The position numbers and the translations under genes are program-made. DNA of 64,000 bases, taken from assembly GCA_963680875.1 (NCBI GenBank), contig OY804588.1:74114829-74178828 (forward strand). Reading direction: 5' to 3'. The stretch is from Bathymodiolus brooksi. Taxonomy: Eukaryota; Mollusca; Bivalvia; Mytilida; Modiolidae. Below the pieces are notes generated by a model. It saw only the letters and a program-made list of their open reading frames with translations. It did not search any database and was not told where the DNA came from. Shown here piece after piece: positions 54,601 to 63,600 of this stretch (the first letter of the stretch is position 1; each line of letters begins with the position of its first letter).

Positions 54601-57600
54601 TTTCAATCATTTCTTATTGAATTAACAAAAAGAGCACTTTCCAAAAAGATATGCCTCTATATATGTTAACTCTCTTGAACCTCAACAAATTAAATAATTA
54701 ATATCTGAAAAAGGCTACCTCATTGGCTCAAACCAGATCAGTTTTAAACAGTAGTGACATGAAGATCACACATGCAGATAAAATAGTGTGGATTTGTTTT
54801 AGTGTAAATTCCTGATCATGCAGTTACCTCTATTAAGCAGTCACCTGTATTAAAAGGTCACCTTTTTCTTGACCTATCGCAGAAATTTTCATATGAACTG
54901 AACCTCTTTTATCAGGTCACCTGTCTTATAAGGTCACTTTTTTGTTGTCCCAAAGGTGACCTCTTAATATAGGTTTGACTGTATGTTAATCCTCCTTCCA
55001 CACTGATATGAAGGGATACATACCCTCACTGGGGACATCCTCCCATTGTTGGACTTCATAGAAGAGATACATACCTGGTCATACTCCTTCATTGTCTGCC
55101 CCCTCACTGGGGATATCCTCCCACTGTTGGACTTCACAGAAGGGATACATACCTGATCATACTCCTTCATTGTCCTCCCCCTCACTGGGGGCATCCTCCC
55201 ACTGTTGGACTTCACAGAAGGGATACATACCTGGTCATACTCTTTCATTGTCCTCCCCCTCACTGGGGACATCCTCCCACTGTTGGACTTCACAGAAGGA
55301 ATACATACCTGGTCATATTCCTTCATTGTCCTCCCCCTCACTGGGGACATCCTCCCACTGTTGGACTCCACAGAAGGGATACATACCTGGTCATACTCCT
55401 TCATTGTCCTCCCCCCTCACTGGGGACATCCTCCTACTGTTGGACTTCACAGAAGGGATACATACCTGGTCATACTCCTTCATTGTCCGCCCCCTCACTG
55501 GGGACATCCTCCCACTGTTGGACTTCACAGAAGGGATACATACCTGGTCATACTCCTTCATTGTCCTCCCCCTCACTGGGGATATCCTCCCACTGTTGAA
55601 CTTCACAGAAGGGATACATACCTGGTCATACTCCTTCATTGTCCTCCCTCTCACTGGGGACATCCTCCCACTGTTGGACTTCACAGAAGGGATACATACC
55701 TGGTCATACTCCTTCATTGTCCGCCCCCTCACTGGGGACATCCTCCCACTGTTGGACTTCACAGAAGGGATACATACCTGGTCATACTCCTTCATTGTCC
55801 TCCCCCTCACTGGGGACATCCTCCTACTGTTGGACTTTACAGAAGGGATACATACCTGGTCATACTCCTTCATTGTCTGCCCTCTCACTGGGGACATCCT
55901 CCCACTGTTGGACTTCACAGAAGGGATACATACCTGGTCATACTCCTTCATTGTCCTCCCCCTCACTGGGGACATCCTCCTACTGTTGGACTTTACAGAA
56001 GGGATACATACCTGGTCATATTCCTTCATTGTCCTCCCTCTCACTGGGGACATCCTCCTACTGTTGGACTTCATAGAAGGGATACATACCTGGTCATACT
56101 CCTTCATTGTCCTCCCCCTCACTGGGGACATCCTCCTACTGTTGGACTTCATAGAAGGGATACATACCTGGTCATACTCCTTCATTGTCCTCCCCCTCAC
56201 TGGAGACATCCTCCTACTGTTGGACTTCACAGAAGGGATACATACCTGGTCATACTCCTTCATTGTCCTCCCTCTCACTGGGGACATCCTCCCACTGTTG
56301 AACTTCATAAAGGGATACATACCTGGTCATACTCCTTCATTGTCCTCCCTCTCACTGGGGACATCCTCCCACTGTTGGACTTCATAGAAGGGATACATAC
56401 CTGGTCATACTCCTTCATTGTCCTCCCCCTCACTGGGGACATCCTCCTACTGTTGGACTTTACAGAAGGGATACATACCTGGTCATACTCCTTCATTGTC
56501 CTCCCCCTCACTGGGGACATCCTCCTACTGTTGGACTTTACAGAAGGGATACATACCTGGTCATACTCCTTCATTGTCCTCCCCCTCACTGGGGACATCC
56601 TCCTACTGTTGGACTTTACAGAAGGGATACATACCTGGTCATACTCCTTCATTGTCCTCCCTCTCACTGGGGACATCCTCCTACTGTTGGACTTCATAGA
56701 AGCGATACATACCTGGTCATACTCCTTCATTGTCCTCCCTCTCACTGGGGACATCCTCCTACTGTTGGACTTCACAGAAGGGATACATACCTGGTCATAC
56801 TCCTTCATTGTCCTCCCTCTCACTGGGGACATCCTCCTACTGTTGGACTTCACAGAAGGGATACATACCTGGTCATACTCCTTCATTGTCCTCCCCCTCA
56901 CTGGGGACATCCTCCCACTGTTGGACTTCACAGAAGGGATACATACCTGGTCATACTCCTTCATTGTCCTCCCCCTCACTGAGGACATCCTCCCACTGTT
57001 GGACTCCACAGAAGGGATACATACCTGGTCATACTCCTTCATTGTCCTCCCCCTCACTGGGGACATCCTCCCACTGTTGGACTTCATAGAAGGGATACAT
57101 ACCTGGTCATACTCCTTCATTGTCCTCCCTCTCACTGGGGACATCCTCCCACTGTTGGACTTCACAGAAGGGATACATACCTGGTCATACTCCTTCATTG
57201 TCCGCCCCCTCACTGGGGACATCCTCCTACTGTTGGACTTCACAGAAGGGATACATACCTGGTCATACTCCTTCATTGTCTGCCCTCTCACTGGGAACAT
57301 CCTCCTACTGTTGGACTTCACAGAAGGGATACATACCTGGTCATACTCCTTCATTGTCCTCCCCCTCACTGGGGACATCCTCCCACTGTTGGACTTCACA
57401 GAAGGGATACATACCTGGTCATACTCCTTCATTGTCCTCCCCCTCACTGGGGACATCCTTCCTACTGTTGGACTTCATAGAAGGGATACATACCTGGTCA
57501 TACTCCTTCCTTGTCCTCCCTCTCACTGGGGACATCCTCCTACTGTTGGACTTCACAGAAGGGATACATACCTGGTCATACTCCTTCATTGTCCTCCCCC

Positions 57601-60600
57601 TCACTGGGGACATCCTCCCACTGTTGGACTTTACAGAAGGGATACATACCTGGTCATATTCCTTCATTGTCCTCCCTCTCACTGGGGACATCCTCCCACT
57701 GTTGGACTTCATAGAAGGGATACATACCTGGTCATACTCCTTCATTGTCCTCCCTCTCACTGGGGACATCCTCCTACTGTTGGACTTCACAGAAGGGATA
57801 CATACCTGGTCATACTCCTTCATTGTCCTCCCTCTCACTGGGGACATCCTCCTACTGTTGGACTCCACAGAAGGGATACATACCTGGTCATACTCCTTCA
57901 TTGTCCTCCCTCTCACTGGAGACATCCTCCCACTGTTGGACTTCATAGAAGGGATACATACCTGGTCATACTCCTTCATTGTCCTCCCTCTCACTGGGGA
58001 CATCCTCCTACTGTTGGACTTCACAGAAGGGATACATACCTGGTCATACTCCTTCATTGTCCTCCCTCTCACTGGGGACATCCTCCCACTGTTGGACTCC
58101 ATAGAAGGGATACATACCTGGTCATACTCCTTCATTGTCCTCCCTCTCACTGGGGACATCCTCCTACTGTTGGACTTCACAGAAGGGATACATACCTGGT
58201 CATACTCCTTCATTGTCTGCCCTCTCACTGGGGACATCCTCCCACTGTTGGACTTCACAGAAGGGATACATACCTGGTCATACTCCTTCATTGTCCTCCC
58301 TCTCACTGGGGACATCCTCCCACTGTTGGACTTCATAGAAGGGATACATACCTGGTCATACTCCTTCATTGTCCTCCCTCTCACTGGGGACATCCTCCTA
58401 CTGTTGGACTCCACAGAAGGGATACATACCTGGTCATACTCCTTCATTGTCCTCCCTCTCACTGGGGACATCCTCCTACTGTTGGACTTCACAGAAGGGA
58501 TACATACCTGGTCATACTCCTTCATTGTCCTCCCCCTCACTGGGGACATCCTCCCACTGTTGGACTTCATAGAAGGGATACATACCTGGTCATACTCCTT
58601 CATTTTCCTCTCCCCTCACTGAGGACATCCTCCCACTGTTGGACTCCACAGAAGGGATACATACCTGGTCATACTCCTTCATTGTCCGCCCCCTCACTGG
58701 GGACATCCTCCCACTGTTGGACTTCATAGAAGGGATACATACCTGGTCATACTCCTTCATTGTCCTCCCTCTCACTGGGGACATCCTCCTACTGTTGGAC
58801 TTTACAGAAGGGATACATACCTGGTCATACTCCTTCATTGTCCTCCCCCTCACTGGGGACATCCTCCCACTGTTGGACTTCACAGAAGGGATACATACCT
58901 GGTCATACTCCTTCATTGTCCTCCCTCTCACTGGGGACATCCTCCTACTGTTGGACTTCACAGAAGGGATACATACCTGGTCATACTCCTTCATTGTCCT
59001 CCCTCTCACTGGGGACATCCTCCTACTGTTGGACTTCACAGAAGGGATACATACCTGGTCATACTCCTTCATTGTCCTCCCCCTCACTGGGGACATCCTC
59101 CCACTGTTGGACTTCACAGAAGGGATACATACCTGGTCATACTCCTTCATTGTCCTCCCCCTCACTGAGGACATCCTCCCACTGTTGGACTCCACAGAAG
59201 GGATACATACCTGGTCATACTCCTTCATTGTCCGCCCCCTCACTGGGGACATCCTCCCACTGTTGGACTTCACAGAAGGGATACATACCTGGTCATACTC
59301 CTTCATTGTCCTCCCCCTCACTCGGGACATCCTCCTACTGTTGGACTTCACAGAAGGGATACATACCTGGTCATACTCCTTCATTGTCTGCCCCCTCACT
59401 GGGGACATCCTCCCACTGTTAGACTTCACAGAAGGGATACATACCTGGTCATACTCCTTCATTGTCCTCCCTCTCACTGGGGACATCCTCCCACTGTTGG
59501 ACTTCATAGAAGAGATACATACCTGGTCATACTCCTTCATTGTCCTCCCTCTCACTGGGGACATCCTCCTACTGTTGGACTTCACAGAAGGGATACATAC
59601 CTGGTCATACTCCTTCATTGTCCTCCCCCTCACTGGGGATATCCTCCCACTGTTGGACTTCACAGAAGGGATACATACCTGGTCATACTCCTTCATTGTC
59701 CTCCCCCTCACTGGGGACATCCTCCCACTGTTGGACTTCACAGAAGGGATACATACCTGGTCATATTCCTTCATTGTCCTCCCCCTCACTGGGAACATCC
59801 TCCCACTGTTGGACTTCACAGAAGGGATACATACCTGGTCATACTCCTTCATTGTCCGCCCCCTCACTGGGGACATCCTCCCACTGTTGGACTTCACAGA
59901 AGGGATACATACCTGGTCATACTCCTTCATTGTCCTCCCCCTCACTGGGGACATCCTCCTACTGTTGGACTTCACAGAAGGGATACATACCTGGTCATAC
60001 TCCTTCATTGTCCGCCCCCTCACTGGGGACATCCTCCCACTGTTGGACTTCATAGAAGGGATACATACCTGGTCATACTCCTTCATTGTCCTCCCCCTCA
60101 CTGGGGACATCCTCCCACTGTTGGACTTCATAGAAGGGATACATACCTGGTCATACTCCTTCATTGTCCTCCCCCTCACTAGGGACATCCTCCCACTGTT
60201 GGACTCCACAGATGGGATACATACCTGGTCATACTCCTTCATTGTCTGCCCCCTCACTGGGGACATCCTCCTACTGTTGGACTTCACAGAAGGGATACAT
60301 ACCTGGTCATACTCCTTCATTGTCCTCCCCCTCACTGGGGACATCCTCCTACTGTTGGACTTCACAGAAGGGATACATACCTGGTCATACTCCTTCATTG
60401 TCCTCCCCCTCACTGGAGACATCCTCCCACTGTTGGACTTTACAGAAGGGATACATACCTGGTCATATTCTTTCATTGTCCTCCCCCTCACTGGAGACAT
60501 CCTCCCACTGTTGGACTTCATAGAAGGGATACATACCTGGTCATATTCTTTCATTGTCCTCCCCCCCTCACTGGGGACATCCTCCCACTGTTGGACTTCA

Positions 60601-63600
60601 CAGAAGGGATACATACCTGGTCATATTCCTTCATTGTCCTCCCCCTCACTGGAGACATCCTCCCACTGTTGGACTTCACAACCACTGTAAATCATAAAAA
60701 CAATACATTTGTATATTTAAACAAGAGTATGAAAATGCAAAAGTTTAGTGGCTGTCATGGTCGTGATTGTATGGTAGTTCACAAAAACAATACATTTTGT
60801 ATATCATATTTGAATAACAATATTACGGTGAAAATGTAAAAGTTCAGTGGCCGTGATATAAAGGTAGTTGGATTTACAACTATCTATGCAATCAGTGCCT
60901 ATCATTACTAAAGTTGTGAGTTCGAATCCTGCTCAAGGAGAGATGTACTCAATACAACCTTATGTGATAAAGTTTGTCTGTGAGTTGGGGCAGGTCAGTG
61001 GGTTTTCTCCCAGTGTTAGTTTCCACCACCATTAAAACTGACCATCATAATATAAGTTCTGAAATATTGTTGAAAGTGGCATTAAACACCATAACCTCTA
61101 ACCGAAAATTCAATTTTTACTGGAGGATACTGTAAACATCCTCTGACTTGGTCTTAGCATTGTCAGCTAAATAACACTTATAGCATAACTATCCTTGTAT
61201 TCTGAATATCAAAAATTAATCAGGAGTAACGGAAAAATAAAGTAGTTCACAAAAATGTGTTAGTGCATGAGTGAAATGGTGTTATTGTTCTGTTACAAGT
61301 GATTTATTTTTGATATTCAGATGTTATCATGTTTATTACATAGATTTTACACTTTTGTCCGCGGCAATAGAACTTTTAAAAAGGAACCTGTTTTTCAGTG
61401 TCGGAGACTCAATGATATTTTTGATTGTGACAATGTTACTACTGTGACGTCACTGTGAAATATACGTCTTTATTACCTAAGATCAAAAAAAAAATATGTG
61501 CGTTTCCGATCGACCGACAGACCCTAAAATTTTACCGCCAACCCTAACATATTTTATGCCAAATTCCGGAAATTCGTCTCCGTTTCCATGTTTGTTTCCA
61601 ACTTCAACAATAGACGCTTGACTGTTGCGATATTGACGCTTTCTGATAAGCGTTTAATTGAAACGGATTTATTAAAGACCGGTTTCCTGTTTTAATTTTC
61701 TTCATTTCCTTGTACATTTCATCGATGTTTGGAACCAGTATTAATGATTCAGCAATCCTATAATGGAATAGACGTCAACAGTCCTTTCCATATGGAAAGA
61801 GAAGCGAGACTACTCTCCAGAAATCCGAACTTTCAAAGCACTATCACTGTAGTAAGCTGTAGTAAGAAAGAAACAAACAAGTTTGTGTGATTTTAGAGGA
61901 AGGAGCATACTTGTAGGTTTCAAAAAAAAAAAAAAAAAATCCCTACCTACCGACCCTAATTTTGAAGACCATGAAATCAGAAACACACTTATTTTTTTCT
62001 TTGGCCTAATTATAATTTTTATATGTGTTACTAGGTATTTTTTATTTTTGACTATTTTGTTTAACGTTCAGAAACTGTCTATTTCCCCGGACAATAGATC
62101 GATTGATAATCCGGAATTTCTATCATGACGTTTCCCACGTCATAATCTAAAACGATTTAACCCTTTGACTGTGACGTTTCGTGCATAATCGTATAAACTT
62201 TGTGTGCGGTATAATTCCTACCATTATGGCTCCTTCAGCAGAGTGACGTCGTTTATTTCATGACATCATTTTAACAACATTTTGACGTTACTTACCGTTT
62301 CTTTAAAATTTTAAAGAGGTTCTATATGTGCAATATCTGTATCTAACTTCAAATTGTTGAATCTAATTATAACGTATCTGCGCAACTTATTCTTAAAAAA
62401 AATAAACGTAAATTTCTTTCCCAAGGGACATATGTCCTTGCGCAGTCTACCTACAAGCGCAAATTTGAAGAATCTTAATGTTTATTATGAAAAAGATAAT
62501 TAGTGTTATTTGTTAAAATTGTTAAACAATATTTATAAATATTGAAAACAGTAGTTTTTTTTAATCTGTCTAAAAAAATTATAATTACCGGTAGGTTATA
62601 ATAAAACAGTAATTAATGGGAGTGCAGGCAATAGATCAAAATATTTTTCCTGAGGTATTGGGAAAGACCAAATCAGGGCAATAGAACACTTTGGTCTTTC
62701 CAATACCTCGGGAAAAATATTTTGTTCTATTGCCTGCACTCCCATCAAATAACTGTATATTGTTTCATTGGGTGAAATACTTGTTTTTATTTCATTTAGA
62801 AATCTCTGTATTCCATGGTCATCTATATAAGTAAGCATATTTATTAATTAAATGGAAAGTTCCATTTCTCATGGGGGGGAGGGGGTGACGGTTATATAAA
62901 ATATATATTGATATAGTTGTGGAAGTGGAACAGACAGACACCAAAGGTTCATGTTTTTACTGTATTATTCACAAAAAATGTGCATTCAATCAAGATTTTC
63001 AGTGTCAGAGAAGACATTTTAACATTGTCCTACAATGGCAGCCATTTTAGATTTCTATTACTACTATTGTAAGTAATAGATACAAGAATGTAAATTTTAC
63101 AAAGGTTACCACAGGATTCTCACATACTAGATTTGAAACCACTTTGTAGTTTCTCAGAAAAAGATCTTTGAAGCTCAGCCAATCACACTGTATCACTACA
63201 TGTTGCTGTATAGAAGCCATTTGAAGTGTGTTTGTTTTGTGAATTCCATTTGCCCTAACAGTTTGAAGCTCAGAAAATCACATTGTACCACTAGCTATAT
63301 TGAAGCCATTTAAGGTTTGTTTGATTCACAAATTATATTTGGTCAAGAATTTTCTTGTAAACAACAATACTGATGTACTGATGGGTACTTCATGTGTGTT
63401 CCAAAGATCACTTCATGTAGTACAATAGTACCTTAGTAATATTTATGTTAAACTGACTTGGAACAGATCCGTCTGGGTACTCCATGTGTGTTCCAAAGGT
63501 CACTTCATGTAATACATTAGTACCTTAGTAATATTTATATTAAACTTACTTGGAAGAGAACCGTCTGGGTACTCCATGTGTGTTCCAAAGGTCACTTCAT

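Noticed and set aside
55205..58729. 1174-codon plus-strand ORF and related plus ORFs
   Set aside because: These are antisense readings of the exon-2 minisatellite; the real coding frame is on the minus strand, shown by the CM1 homology and splice sites.
54964..60614. Minus-strand array ORFs as one huge repeat protein
   Set aside because: Five frameshifts break the frame and no acceptor precedes the internal copies; only exon 2 at 60617-60684 is well supported.
54985..60680. CRISPR-like regular repeat with spacers
   Set aside because: Units are contiguous with no unique spacers, and the DNA is animal nuclear DNA with introns.
60847..60930. tRNA gene from GTTCGAATCC
   Set aside because: Same SINE head; the body continues into the SINE core.
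62130..62260. Cluster of TGACGT-type strings as a promoter
   Set aside because: No TATA, CpG island or first exon nearby, and the host gene's upstream exons lie further right.
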